A DNA stretch of 64,000 nucleotides from a candidate division Hyd24-12 bacterium UBA6080. Lineage in GTDB: Bacteria > Fermentibacterota > Fermentibacteria > Fermentibacterales > JCC-6. A model generated the notes under the pieces. It did no database searches. It saw nothing but the letters and a program-made list of their open reading frames with translations, and was not told the DNA's origin. The stretch lies in the NCBI GenBank assembly GCA_002436025.1, contig DIXM01000001.1:124001-188000 (forward strand), given 5' to 3'. Shown here one piece after another: positions 56,138 through 64,000 of this stretch; position 1 is the first letter of the stretch, and every line of letters starts with the position of its first letter. The position numbers and the translations under genes were made by a program.

Positions 56138-57822
56138 CAGAACACCCTTCGCGAAAGGCTTCTCAGCCCCTGCCTGACGCACCACAAACTTGTAACCACT
56201 GTCACGGGAAGCAGAAGGAACGCTATGGAGCGCAGCATGGGAACGCCAAGCATGGCCTCGGTGAAGCCGTCGGTCATGTAACGCCTGGTGACGATGGAAT
56301 GCTGGGTGATCATCAGAAGGATGAAACCCATCGATGAGAACGCCGCAATTATTCCGCCCTGACCGCTTGCGATACTGACCGCGCTGTCGGCGCCCCCACG
56401 GAGGAATATGGCCCCGAGACAGATGTTGATCGATGCCAGGGCCACAGTGGCAAGCAGCACCGAGAGGACCGCTTCGAGCTGAAGAAGCGGTCCCGCTCCC
56501 AACCCCCTGGTTGAAAGCCATGCCACGATGCACACGGGAAGCAGTGCGAGAAGCAGGGTCTGGTAAAGCTTCGACATGAAAAGGACCCTTCTGCCATCCG
56601 GCAGCGGAATGGTGACTGAAAACCCGGGCCATTCCATGCTCAGTGAAGGAAAGGCGAACCTCACCATCATGGTGGCCACCGCGAAACCGCAGAAGCTCAC
56701 GTTCATGAAGACTCCCACGGCAAGCCAGTATGGATCGGAGAAGTCGAAGGGAAAACGGCTGAGGTTCGCCGTGTATATCAGGAAGAGCCCCCCGAGGAGC
56801 GCAAGCTGGCTCCACTGAACAGGGTCCCGGGAGAATAGCAGCATGTCCTTCTGAAAGACCGTGCTCATCCTTCCGCCACGCCGAAACACAATACCCGCCT
56901 TCCCATTGCCGGGGCGAAACACACCCGCCCTGCCCCAGACCCTCACGAAGTCACGGGATGCAAGAAACAAGGCCAGAAAAGCCATTGAAGCACCCTGAAC
57001 AGCGAGGATCAGCCCGTTCACCCACTGACCCGGGGCAAACGACCCCAGGAGAAGCACATGTGGCCAGAAGCCCCTGGGCTCGCCTGAGAGGCGGTTGATG
57101 AAGAGCGCCAGGTCGCTCAGCCTCTCCGTGTCCGCGATCAGTATGTCCGCCGTGTCGCTGCTCATCCGGAACACGGCGTAACCCGCAGCAGCGATAAGGG
57201 CTGTGCCCAGAACCATCTTCAGACCCCTGGCACCACCGGAGCCGCCCAGGGCCACTGAGACCATGCTTCCGGCAGCAGTCCAGAAAAGAAGGAAGACCGG
57301 GAACAGCGCGAGTCCGAAAAACCTTTCGCGAACGGGAACGCCGAACCCCTCGAAGTAAGCCCAGAAGAGGGGAGCACCCATTATCAGCATGGTCCAGGCC
57401 GCGTGAAACCACCCTTCGAGCACAGCGGAGGTTGACACTGCGCCGGGTCTGGCGCAACCCGCCAGAAGAAACCCCACCCCGGGCGAACGGTAAAGGGCTT
57501 CTGTGGTGGTGATGAGTGAGGACACACCGACGAACACGCCCAGGGAGAGCACGGCCAGGTTCATGAGCCTGGCTCCCAGAGCCGTGCCGAACCCTTCGAA
57601 GACGCTGTCGAACGATGCCAGGTAGCTGAACAGCCAGTGGAAAAGCAGGTACATGCCCACCACCATGACGATCATGGTGAACATGCCTGCGAAAAGCTTC
57701 AGCCTGTTTTCCCGCCATTCCTCTCGCACCCCTCCGGCCAGGGAGAGAATGCGCATGCGAAGGATCAGACCAAGGTGATCGAGCATGGGAAGAACATAGG
57801 GCATGGAAGGCCTTTCTGTCAT
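56137..57822 (-). CDS. ABC-2-type permease-like membrane protein
   Basis: The 561-residue protein has about 14 to 16 hydrophobic segments, for example LKLFAGMFTMIVMVVGMYLLFHWLFSY and the C-terminal FLLLPVTVVTSLWCVRQGL. A central cytoplasmic loop has basic residues (RRGGRMSTVFQKDMLLFSRDP). The QKDMLLFSRDPVQWSQLALL stretch is typical of putative ABC exporter permeases that have no ATPase domain of their own. No ATP-binding partner gene is within the window, so it may use a distant one. It is the first gene of the ruvX-mltG transcript. Confidence 0.75.
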   Translation of the reverse strand: MTERPSMPYVLPMLDHLGLILRMRILSLAGGVREEWRENRLKLFAGMFTMIVMVVGMYLLFHWLFSYLASFDSVFEGFGTALGARLMNLAVLSLGVFVGVSSLITTTEALYRSPGVGFLLAGCARPGAVSTSAVLEGWFHAAWTMLIMGAPLFWAYFEGFGVPVRERFFGLALFPVFLLFWTAAGSMVSVALGGSGGARGLKMVLGTALIAAAGYAVFRMSSDTADILIADTERLSDLALFINRLSGEPRGFWPHVLLLGSFAPGQWVNGLILAVQGASMAFLALFLASRDFVRVWGRAGVFRPGNGKAGIVFRRGGRMSTVFQKDMLLFSRDPVQWSQLALLGGLFLIYTANLSRFPFDFSDPYWLAVGVFMNVSFCGFAVATMMVRFAFPSLSMEWPGFSVTIPLPDGRRVLFMSKLYQTLLLALLPVCIVAWLSTRGLGAGPLLQLEAVLSVLLATVALASINICLGAIFLRGGADSAVSIASGQGGIIAAFSSMGFILLMITQHSIVTRRYMTDGFTEAMLGVPMLRSIAFLLLPVTVVTSLWCVRQGLRSLSRRVF

Positions 57823-57866
57823 CCCGGCTCCGGGTTATAAATATCCTTCCTGCGAAGGGAGGTCTT

Positions 57867-58382
57867 TTGACTGGATCCCGGGACTGGATCGAAAAACTGG
57901 GGCTCCTCCCCCACCCCGAGGGCGGGTTTTACAGGGAAGTGTACCGCTCAACCGGCAGCATTCCAGGTCATGCGCTTCCGAAACGGTTCGGCCGGCAGTC
58001 AAGGTCTTTCGGCACATCCATCTACTTCATGCTGACGGACGACGGGGTCTCACGTTTCCACAGGATCAACCAGGACGAGATCTGGAACCACCACCACGGC
58101 GCCGGGCTTCACATCCATGTCATAGAGCCCGGTGGCAGCTACACCAGGCACGCTCTTGGGACCGGTCCAGGCGAAACACCACAGCTGACCGTTCCGGCAG
58201 GTTGCTACTTCGGCGCTGAAGTGAGCGGGAAGGGCTCCTTCTCCCTTGTGGGATGCACATGCTGCCCCGGCTTCAGTTTCGATGACCTTCACATGCCCTC
58301 CCGCGATGAGATGCTCGGGTTCTTTCCCCATCTCTCAGACGTTATCACCCGTCTCACCCCCGACCCGGAAATGTCAACATGA
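57867..58382 (+). CDS. Cupin-fold DUF985 protein
   Basis: The 171-residue protein matches the DUF985/YML079-like cupin family: LLPHPEGGFYREVYRS, SIYFMLTDDGVSRFHRINQDEIWNHHHGAGLHIHVI, and VPAGCYFGAEV plus SFSLVGCTCCPGFSFDDLHMPSRDE. The HHH stretch and downstream His/Glu could bind a metal. The function of the family is not established. TTG at 57867 is chosen because GGAGG lies four bases upstream. It is divergent from the ABC-2-type gene, with 44 bases between that contain a TATAAATA box. Confidence 0.85.
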   Translation: MTGSRDWIEKLGLLPHPEGGFYREVYRSTGSIPGHALPKRFGRQSRSFGTSIYFMLTDDGVSRFHRINQDEIWNHHHGAGLHIHVIEPGGSYTRHALGTGPGETPQLTVPAGCYFGAEVSGKGSFSLVGCTCCPGFSFDDLHMPSRDEMLGFFPHLSDVITRLTPDPEMST

Positions 58383-58819
58383 ATCTCGAAGACGACGGCT
58401 TCTGCTTCGCCTGCGGTCCCGGCAACAAAAGCGGGCTCAAGCTTAAATTCAGGGTTGACGCCATAGCCCGCACCGCCACCACCGAGACCGTTCTCGATCA
58501 CCACTTCAACGGCTGGAAGGGGGTTGCCCACGGAGGGATAGTGTCCACCCTCCTCGACGAGACCATGATCTACGCCTGCGGCGTAACCGGCTGGCTGTCG
58601 GTTACGGCCGAGATCACAGTGAGGTTCCTGCGCCCCGTTCCCACCGGGGTTCCCATAACCGTCACCGGATACATGGTCGAAGACCGGGGCCGTTTCTACA
58701 CTGCCAGGGGAGAGATCACCAAAGACGGCGAACAACTGGCTTCGGCCACAGGGAAGATGTTTCCAGTGCAGAAGGTATCTGACATCGAGCATTATCTTCA
58801 GGGCAGGTACGGCCCATGA
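58379..58819 (+). CDS. PaaI-like hotdog-fold thioesterase
   Basis: The 146-residue protein has the hotdog fold of the 4HBT/PaaI group: CFACGPGNKSGLKLKF at the N-terminus, WKGVAHGGIVSTLLDETM (catalytic Asp/Glu region), and VTAEITVRFLRPVPTGVPITVTG. The N-terminal CFACG..N motif marks a subgroup seen in many anaerobes. It should hydrolyse an acyl- or aryl-CoA thioester, and the ANL ligase about 5 kb away could make such substrates. It overlaps the cupin gene by four bases (ATGA). Confidence 0.85.
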   Translation: MNLEDDGFCFACGPGNKSGLKLKFRVDAIARTATTETVLDHHFNGWKGVAHGGIVSTLLDETMIYACGVTGWLSVTAEITVRFLRPVPTGVPITVTGYMVEDRGRFYTARGEITKDGEQLASATGKMFPVQKVSDIEHYLQGRYGP

Positions 58820-58875
58820 GTTCGGCCGCCACCCTGTTGTCCGCCTCGGTCGAGGCAAGAAAGAGGGGAGTCGAG

Positions 58876-59355
58876 ATGAGGAAAAGCGCAATTCTGATGG
58901 CTGTCGCCGCCGGTCTGCTGCTTCTTGCGTGCGGTGCCGCAGGCCCCAGGGCCACGGTCGAGAAGATGGTCACCGCATTCAAGGCGGGCGACGGCAGCGG
59001 AATGGTCTCTTGCATGCATCCGGAAGCCCTTGTTGAACTTGATCAGACCGTGGCCGAGATCAAGGAGAACCCCGAGGAATCCGCGGCATTTCTGGGAATA
59101 ATGGGCGTCGAAGCCACGGCGGAAGAGATATCGGCCCTGGATGCCGGAAGCTTCATGACCCTCATGATGAAAGCCCCCATGTTCGCGGAAGAGCTTGGTT
59201 CATTCGAGTTTACCGTGAGCGCTGAACGCATCGAGGGTGAGACCGCGTTCGTGGAACTCACCGTGAACGGCGAGGCCACCGAGGTCAAGCTCGTGAAGTA
59301 CGAGGGCCGCTGGGTCTTCGACCCCGAAGGCGATTTCGACCTGATGGACTTTTAG
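58876..59355 (+). CDS. Small lipoprotein with DUF4878-like domain
   Basis: The 159-residue protein has a signal peptide with lipobox LLLAC (Cys19) and a small alpha+beta domain: ATVEKMVTAFKAGDGSGM, then beta strands GSFEFTVSAERIEGETAFVELTVNG and KLVKYEGRWVFD. This layout resembles DUF4878 NTF2-like lipoproteins. The start at 58876 follows GAGGGGAG; the frame begins 20 codons earlier inside the thioesterase end. A strong terminator follows. Confidence 0.8.
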   Translation: MRKSAILMAVAAGLLLLACGAAGPRATVEKMVTAFKAGDGSGMVSCMHPEALVELDQTVAEIKENPEESAAFLGIMGVEATAEEISALDAGSFMTLMMKAPMFAEELGSFEFTVSAERIEGETAFVELTVNGEATEVKLVKYEGRWVFDPEGDFDLMDF

Positions 59356-59373
59356 GCAAACCGCTAAAAAAAA

Positions 59374-59397
59374 GGGGGGCGAATCCGCCCCCCTTTT
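59374..59397. terminator. Bidirectional intrinsic terminator
   Basis: The stem GGGGGGCG/CGCCCCCC with an AATC loop is flanked by AAAAAAAA and TTTT, so it works for both converging genes (ends at 59355 and 59410). Confidence 0.9.
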
Positions 59398-59409
59398 CGA
59401 TCATCCCTG

Positions 59410-61923
59410 CTACCTGAGCCTCACAAAACGCGTTCCGGCGGTTGAGCCTTCCGACTCAACCCTCACCATGTACACACCGGAGGCAAGGCTGCCGCAGTCG
59501 AGCGTTACGTTACCGGGCTGCGCCCAGCGGGAGTGAACGACCCTTCCGCTCATGTCGAAGACCAGGAGCCGGACGGGACCCCGGGCACCGATGATGAACG
59601 ACGCCGTTGATCCCACGGGGTTGGTTCCGGAATTGACCACGGAGAGCGCCATTCCGCCCTCCTGCGTTCCGCCTGCGGAAAGAGGGTCGGGTGTGGCTGC
59701 ATGAAGGTTCCAGTGAAGTTCCTCGTCCCTGATGCCGTAAACCAGCCAGGGCACGTCGAGGTCGTTGAAAACGGCCATGCCCTGATCAACAGCGTCACCG
59801 GACACAGCAGTCTCCACACCGGTCCAGATCGTTCCATTCCATGTGTTTACGTTTATGGCACTCCTGCCGGAGGTCCACGATGCAAGAACATTCCCGGATG
59901 CGTCGACGGTTACCGACGGGCGTGAGCAGTGGTCATCGCCCGAGATGAGTTCGGGAGCGCTCCACGAACCTGACCCGTTGGACGAGAACATCACGCCGCC
60001 GTCCTGCCTCTGCCACACCGCGGCAAAACCGCCCGGCACCCCGGCGATACGGGGGAAACGGCTTTCGTCGGAAGAAGGGGAGAGAAGCACCTCGGGACCG
60101 AAGGGGCCGCTGTCGGGCGCATCACGGAAACCTATCGCCCACCCGTCATCCGTCTTCACCTGGTAGACCAGGCCGTACCCGGTGCCGTTCCAGGCAACAT
60201 CCGGGCTCCTCTCGGAGTTTTCGGAAGAGGCGATCTCCTCTTCGGTGGTCCAGGTGCTTCCGGTCCACATGCGGCCCATCAAGTCGGGCTGACCGCCCTG
60301 CCATTTCTGCCAGATCAGCCAGGTGTGGCCGTTTCCTCCCGACAGGGCCGGCATGACATCGTACGGGTCGCCCGTGGTCATGGTCTGCGGACTTCCCCAG
60401 CCCGACCCGTTCCACAGCGAGAGGTAGATGTCGTAACCCTCGTGGTTGTCACGCATTGACTGCCACGCCGTCCAGACGTTGCCCTGGCCGTCGCCGCCGA
60501 CGGTGGGATGCCAGTCCCAGTATTCGTGCTGGCAGACGATCATGGGCGAGGCCCACGAATCACCATCGAAACAGGTCGCCAGGATGTTTGCCCTGACGGG
60601 GTCGGAGGTTCCGGAAACGGCGAACAAAAGCCCGCCGTCGGGATCGAAGTACACATCAACGCTGCCCTGGGTGTGGAAATTGTCGGTCACGGTGTAGTCA
60701 AGCCATGAAGCGGAATCGAATCCGCCTTCCCCACCGGGGGACATCCCGGCTCCGGTGGCGCTCATCCTGGGAACCAGCGTGGGGTCTCCGAGCAGGACTG
60801 CGCCGTCCTCCATGCTCATGTTGCCCGAAAGCCAGATCCTGAAGGCGTCGCCCAGGTTCGAGCCGCCTGCCAGGGTCTGGTAGTACTCCTGAAAATCATT
60901 CGTGTAGTCGACCTTTGCCTGGGCAAGGACCGCAAGCCCGTAAGAATCGGTCCAGATATAGGTGTTGGCCAGGTTGTCCACTTCAGTCCAGCGGCCGTTG
61001 CTGCAGCAGTTCAGCACGTAGAAGAAGGCCTGGGGATCAAGCGGGGGCACTTCAAAGAAATTCAGCGTGCCCCCGCCCTCGGGGGGTGCGCCGTCGTGAA
61101 AGCTGCTGCCCCAGGGGCTGGAGTGGCTGATCAGGTGGACCCACTCGTAACTGCTGAGAAGCTCCTGTTTGAAATCGTCGGCGTTTGTGGTGGACGGGTT
61201 GTTCTTCCGGGTCACATCGGTGTAGAGGAGGTCGAGGTAGTAGGTCAGCCCCGTGAAAGCCTCTTCGTAGGCCAGGGCCCTGTCGGGCAGGGGGAGCATT
61301 CCAGTCCTGTAGGCGTGGTTCTTGGCGAAGTAGCCGTTGAGAAGCTCTTCTGAACCACCGAAAGTGAGAAAAGTGGGCGTGAGCCGGCCAAGCCAGATCT
61401 CGGGGGCGCCGCTGCTGTAGGAATCGTAAAGACCGTCGGCGTCAGGATCGTTCCAGGTTCCGTTCATGTCCATCAGATAGGCATCGATGGGGTACTGGCC
61501 GTAGCCGTTCTCGACCCATCCCGTGGGGATGTCGCCAATGGCGATGGCGCCCTTCAGGGAACCCAGGGCGTACTCGGCCTGCAGGTCCGCCCTTATGTCG
61601 GATGCGCTTCCGCCATCGATCATCCACACCAGAACGGTGTAACCCTCGGAGGTGAGGTCGGCCTGGAACATCCCAAGGGCTTCCCCTATTCCTGCGGCAA
61701 CGCCGGCGTCCACAAGCAGCACCACCTTCTCGGCGTCGGTGCCTGACACGATTGGAGCTTCGAGGACAAGCCTGGTGTAGCTGCCTCGCTCTCCCTCAAT
61801 CCCGATACGCGTGGACTGGGGCAGCCTTCCCCGGGCATCCATGTACTGAAGGGGAACGCCTTCGGGGGTGGCCAATGCCTGAGCGCACAGCAGAACTGTG
61901 ACCATAACAAGGATTGTTTTCAT
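59410..61923 (-). CDS. Secreted C25 (gingipain-like) peptidase with beta-propeller-like region and sorting domain
   Basis: The 837-residue protein has a signal peptide (MKTILVMVTVLLCAQALA). Residues about 60-390 resemble peptidase family C25: KVVLLVDAGVAAGI, LKGAIAIGDIP, HLISHSSPWGSSFHDG with candidate His267, and YVLNCCSNGRWTE with candidate Cys306/307. Residues about 420-760 hold Trp-rich repeats (for example NVWTAWQSMRDNHEGYDIYLSLWNGSGW) suggesting a beta-propeller. The final ~75 residues form a Por-type sorting domain (VFDMSGRVVHS, SGVYMVRVES). It is likely a surface cysteine endopeptidase. The start at 61923 follows GAGAAGG. Confidence 0.85.
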   Translation of the reverse strand: MKTILVMVTVLLCAQALATPEGVPLQYMDARGRLPQSTRIGIEGERGSYTRLVLEAPIVSGTDAEKVVLLVDAGVAAGIGEALGMFQADLTSEGYTVLVWMIDGGSASDIRADLQAEYALGSLKGAIAIGDIPTGWVENGYGQYPIDAYLMDMNGTWNDPDADGLYDSYSSGAPEIWLGRLTPTFLTFGGSEELLNGYFAKNHAYRTGMLPLPDRALAYEEAFTGLTYYLDLLYTDVTRKNNPSTTNADDFKQELLSSYEWVHLISHSSPWGSSFHDGAPPEGGGTLNFFEVPPLDPQAFFYVLNCCSNGRWTEVDNLANTYIWTDSYGLAVLAQAKVDYTNDFQEYYQTLAGGSNLGDAFRIWLSGNMSMEDGAVLLGDPTLVPRMSATGAGMSPGGEGGFDSASWLDYTVTDNFHTQGSVDVYFDPDGGLLFAVSGTSDPVRANILATCFDGDSWASPMIVCQHEYWDWHPTVGGDGQGNVWTAWQSMRDNHEGYDIYLSLWNGSGWGSPQTMTTGDPYDVMPALSGGNGHTWLIWQKWQGGQPDLMGRMWTGSTWTTEEEIASSENSERSPDVAWNGTGYGLVYQVKTDDGWAIGFRDAPDSGPFGPEVLLSPSSDESRFPRIAGVPGGFAAVWQRQDGGVMFSSNGSGSWSAPELISGDDHCSRPSVTVDASGNVLASWTSGRSAINVNTWNGTIWTGVETAVSGDAVDQGMAVFNDLDVPWLVYGIRDEELHWNLHAATPDPLSAGGTQEGGMALSVVNSGTNPVGSTASFIIGARGPVRLLVFDMSGRVVHSRWAQPGNVTLDCGSLASGVYMVRVESEGSTAGTRFVRLR

Positions 61924-61955
61924 GACCGCCTTCTCAATGGTGATTCCCGCCACGG

Positions 61956-62465
61956 TCAGCCCTCGACTATCCGGGTCGATACGAGCGGCATTGTAACCCC
62001 GCCGGTCGAGGTGGTGAGAACCAGCCCCACGCCCGGTGAGTAGTGATACTTGGTAAAAAAGTTGAGTGGCATCAGGTTACCGTTGTAAAGCATCTTGCTC
62101 TCGCCCTCGATGACGAGCAGGTCGTTGTAGGTTTTCCCACCGATGTCCATGGAGATGCCCTTTTCCTTGACCGTCATGGCAAGGACGCTTTCAATGCCGT
62201 TGGCCGTGAACTTGATGTCCCAGCAGTCGCCCGGCTTCAGATCGTCCCTGAGCAGGACCTGGAAATTGCCGGCCTCGAAACTGTCCGTCAGGTAGGCATC
62301 GCCCTCTTTCCTGATGAACTGCGGGGTTCCCTGAGCTGAGTTCATCATCGTGAAACGCCCCGGGGTCGATGGGTCCACTTCCGTAACGGTATTCGTGAAC
62401 GTGCTTCCGTCGGCCAGCCCGTAGACCCACTGATTGCCAACGGCAAGGGGGTAATAGATGCTCAT
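61956..62465 (-). CDS. Conserved-looking small protein of unknown function
   Basis: The 169-residue protein starts at ATG 62465, six bases after AGGAGG, with MSIYYPLAVGNQWVYGL. It has no signal peptide. It is rich in beta strands (FTNTVTEVDPSTPGRFTM, DAYLTDSFEAGNFQVLLRDDLKPGDCWDIKF, YHYSPGVGLVLTTS). The opening YYPLAVGNQWVY is typical of a family of small secreted or cytoplasmic proteins of unknown function. It is 32 bases upstream of the C25 gene on the same strand. Function unknown. Confidence 0.7.
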   Translation of the reverse strand: MSIYYPLAVGNQWVYGLADGSTFTNTVTEVDPSTPGRFTMMNSAQGTPQFIRKEGDAYLTDSFEAGNFQVLLRDDLKPGDCWDIKFTANGIESVLAMTVKEKGISMDIGGKTYNDLLVIEGESKMLYNGNLMPLNFFTKYHYSPGVGLVLTTSTGGVTMPLVSTRIVEG

Positions 62466-62559
62466 GGATTGCCTCCTGAAAAGCTGGTCCGCCCTGTGAG
62501 GACGGGTTTCAACAATATGCAAGCATAAGTACAGGGGCTCCTCGCGGCCAGCAGCGAGT

Positions 62560-63372
62560 TCAGGGGCTCGGAATCCTTGCAACCCTGAAGCCCACGGTCA
62601 GAGCTTTCACTTCAGGTCTGTAGGAGAACCTGTAAGCGCTTCGAAGCGCTCGAATGTCCGAACGCCAGCTTCCCCCCCTCACGACCCGGAAAGGTATCCC
62701 CGATGACTCCCTGTAACTCCCGTCAGCGGGAGTGGTCTCGTAGTTGTCGGACCACGTGTCGTGACACCACTCCAGCACGTTGCCGTTCATGTCGTAAAGC
62801 CCCCAGGGGTTCGGCTCGAGCAGACCCGCCTCCTGGGTGGAACCCTCGGAGTTCCCCCAGTACCAGCAGTATCGCCCGACGACCTCCGGGTCGTCACTGT
62901 CACCCCAGAAGAACAGGGTGGTGGTTCCGGCCCGGCAGGCATACTCCCATTGAGATTCACTGGGCAGCCCGTAAGAATGCCCGGGATCCATCCTGTGAAG
63001 TCTCTCCAGGAAGCGCCAGGTGTCGGCCCATGCAACACCGGTGACCGGGTGCCCGCCAGTCACACCGTCGGGAGGCAGGGCTATCTCCGAATCCTCCCCC
63101 ATCACCTCGTTCCACATGTCCCAGGTGACAGGTGTGGACAGCAGTTCAAAGGGCTCAATGGTCACTTCGATCATGGGCTCCTCGTTCTCCGCACGCCCCG
63201 GTTCCTCCCCGGGCGAGCCCATGACGAAAGTTCCGCCCGGAATGCTCACGAACTCCATTGAAGGAGGGATCTCTCCGACTGACACAGCTTCTGCAGGCGC
63301 TTCTGCCAGGCGGCTCTCGCCGCATCCCACGATTGAGAACAACAGAATGACGACCGATAAGGCTTTACACAT
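62560..63372 (-). CDS. FGE-sulfatase-domain lipoprotein lacking active-site cysteines
   Basis: The 270-residue protein is a lipoprotein (lipobox FSIVGC, Cys17) with a formylglycine-generating-enzyme-like (SUMF1) domain: FVSIPGGTFVMGSPGEE, HPVTGVAWADTWRFLERL, YGLPSESQWEYACRAGTT, GLYDMNGNVLEWCHDTW and RVVRGGSWRSDIRALRSAYR...GFRVAR. In active FGE the segment after RGGS carries two catalytic Cys; here it has none. It is therefore probably a binding or structural domain. A role in activating sulfatases is unlikely. It is first in the minus-strand set that includes the C25 gene. Confidence 0.82.
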   Translation of the reverse strand: MCKALSVVILLFSIVGCGESRLAEAPAEAVSVGEIPPSMEFVSIPGGTFVMGSPGEEPGRAENEEPMIEVTIEPFELLSTPVTWDMWNEVMGEDSEIALPPDGVTGGHPVTGVAWADTWRFLERLHRMDPGHSYGLPSESQWEYACRAGTTTLFFWGDSDDPEVVGRYCWYWGNSEGSTQEAGLLEPNPWGLYDMNGNVLEWCHDTWSDNYETTPADGSYRESSGIPFRVVRGGSWRSDIRALRSAYRFSYRPEVKALTVGFRVARIPSP

Positions 63373-63432
63373 GAATGAAATCTCCTTTCGGGGATCAATG
63401 CCAACCGTCCTGACACGGGCGGTCCAACCTGA

Positions 63433-63460
63433 TTGGAATACTCAACAAAGCGATTATATT
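63433..63460 (+). promoter_or_regulatory. Candidate promoter of the beta-barrel gene
   Basis: TTGGAA (63433-63438) and TATATT (63455-63460) are separated by 16 bases. The same AT box reads TATAAT on the other strand, so the divergent lipoprotein gene at 63372 may use it as well. Confidence 0.5.
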
Positions 63461-63505
63461 CGGTTTTGGAATCCTCGAAGAGCTTTCAAGGAAACGGGGA
63501 GCATT

Positions 63506-64000
63506 ATGACCAAGTTCACCGTGGCAGTCATTCTCATTATCTCAGGCGTTCCGGCCCTGGCTGCAGGTTCCGGAACAAAAACCCACAACATTGGCATCGG
63601 CGCCGGATACGTTACGGGCTACGGCATCTCCTACCGTCACTGGTTCCCCTCTGACTGGGGTTTTCAGGTCAATTTCGCCCCGTACTACGACAAAACCGAG
63701 TACTCCGAGGAACGGAACCTCAGCCTCGGACTCACCGGCCTCAGGGTCATACGGGGCTCCGAGACCGTGAACCTCATAGGCTATGCGGGCGCGAGCATTC
63801 TCTACGACTACGACCGCTACACCTACAATTACGAGTACCCCGGCGAGGAGGTCGAGACCACCAACACAAGGTATACCTTCGGAGGGGGTCCTGGGTTCGA
63901 TCTGCGGTTCTGGCACCTCTCATTCAACGCCATGTTCGGCGTTAGGGTCTCCACCGAGAGCAACGACGAGGTCCACATCGACATCACGGGGGAAACCGCC
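63506..64000 (+). CDS. Outer-membrane beta-barrel protein, N-terminal part (cut by the window edge)
   Basis: A frame from ATG 63506 (after GGGGAG) runs 165 codons to the right edge without a stop. It begins with a signal peptide (TKFTVAVILIISGVPALA). The mature sequence alternates hydrophobic and polar residues and is rich in Tyr, Gly and Phe, for example IGIGAGYVTGYGISYRHWF and GFQVNFAPYY. LIGYAGASILYDYDRYTYNY shows the same pattern. It is a typical eight-stranded-type outer-membrane beta-barrel opening. The complete length and any specific family cannot be judged. Confidence 0.85.
   Translation, partial: MTKFTVAVILIISGVPALAAGSGTKTHNIGIGAGYVTGYGISYRHWFPSDWGFQVNFAPYYDKTEYSEERNLSLGLTGLRVIRGSETVNLIGYAGASILYDYDRYTYNYEYPGEEVETTNTRYTFGGGPGFDLRFWHLSFNAMFGVRVSTESNDEVHIDITGETA

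Noticed and set aside
56138..56815. Upstream extension of the ruvX frame
   Set aside because: The extension lies entirely in a different frame of the ABC-2-type membrane protein. ruvX motifs begin at MVYVALDYG from 56137.

Overview
The window looks like chromosomal DNA from a GC-rich, probably anaerobic, Gram-negative-type bacterium of the FCB superphylum. Four secreted proteins end in a Por-secretion (T9SS type A-like) C-terminal sorting domain, there are many lipoproteins, and at the right edge an outer-membrane beta-barrel begins. A fused phosphoglycerate kinase-triosephosphate isomerase, a phosphofructokinase with pyrophosphate-type residues, NapH-like Fe-S proteins and a large cargo of FG-GAP, M14 and C25 secreted proteins would suit a Fermentibacterota/KSB1/Eisenbacteria-like lineage. 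That placement is inference; no rRNA is present to test it. Initiation codons are unusually varied: TTG and GTG starts are common, and two genes seem to need CTG.

Layout. 0-2.1 kb: a lipoprotein fragment, a secreted sorting-domain protein and a VOC protein. 2.2-10.6 kb (-): a housekeeping operon, rarA - histidine-kinase-like protein - rnr - nadE - purH - DUF255 thioredoxin-like protein. 10.7-17.2 kb (-): lipoprotein, apt, LOG-like protein, two tRNA-Pro genes, pcm, MerR, J-protein and an M14 carboxypeptidase. 17.2-19.1 kb (+): rpsT and a sulfatase-fold lipoprotein. 19.1-25.5 kb (-): trpS-cysS, an AmgK/MurU-like sugar kinase and nucleotidyltransferase pair, GH57 and SAM hydrolase. 25.5-30 kb (-): a partner-switching signalling operon ending in a 1203-residue NTPase-HEAT-PP2C protein. 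30-37 kb (-): GT2, TlpA, membrane ferredoxin, a CD1871A-like mini-protein, tRNA-Cys, small envelope proteins, an FG-GAP protein and tRNA-Gly. 37-41 kb (-): SPOR lipoprotein, a DHS-like protein, truA, rluD and a parvulin. 41-43.4 kb (+): aminotransferase and DHODH-like protein. 43.4-46.5 kb: palindromic repeats around a cysteine-rich peptide, ogt, EamA and CPBP. 46.5-54.8 kb (-): one long operon, coiled-coil protein - SPFH/zinc ribbon - AMP-ligase/chorismate-mutase fusion - DAHP synthase - PPi-type PFK - GAPDH - PGK/TPI. 54.8-57.8 kb (-): ABC-2-type membrane protein, ruvX, mltG. 57.9-59.4 kb (+): cupin, thioesterase, lipoprotein. 59.4-63.4 kb (-): C25 peptidase-like sorting-domain protein, a small protein and a formylglycine-enzyme-like lipoprotein. 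63.5 kb to the end (+): start of a beta-barrel.

How genes work together. The 46-55 kb operon links lower glycolysis to the first shikimate step, since DAHP synthase consumes phosphoenolpyruvate. An adenylate-forming ligase carrying a shortened chorismate-mutase-like tail ends exactly where DAHP synthase begins. I consider this the most promising undescribed arrangement. The second is the RsbV/RsbW/phosphatase module, whose phosphatase is fused to a P-loop NTPase and a long helical-repeat region. The third is the tRNA-Cys/mini-protein/ferredoxin/TlpA redox cluster, whose mini-protein has no ordinary start codon. No CRISPR array, integrase, transposase or rRNA was seen, and no gene-free stretch exceeds about 225 bases.
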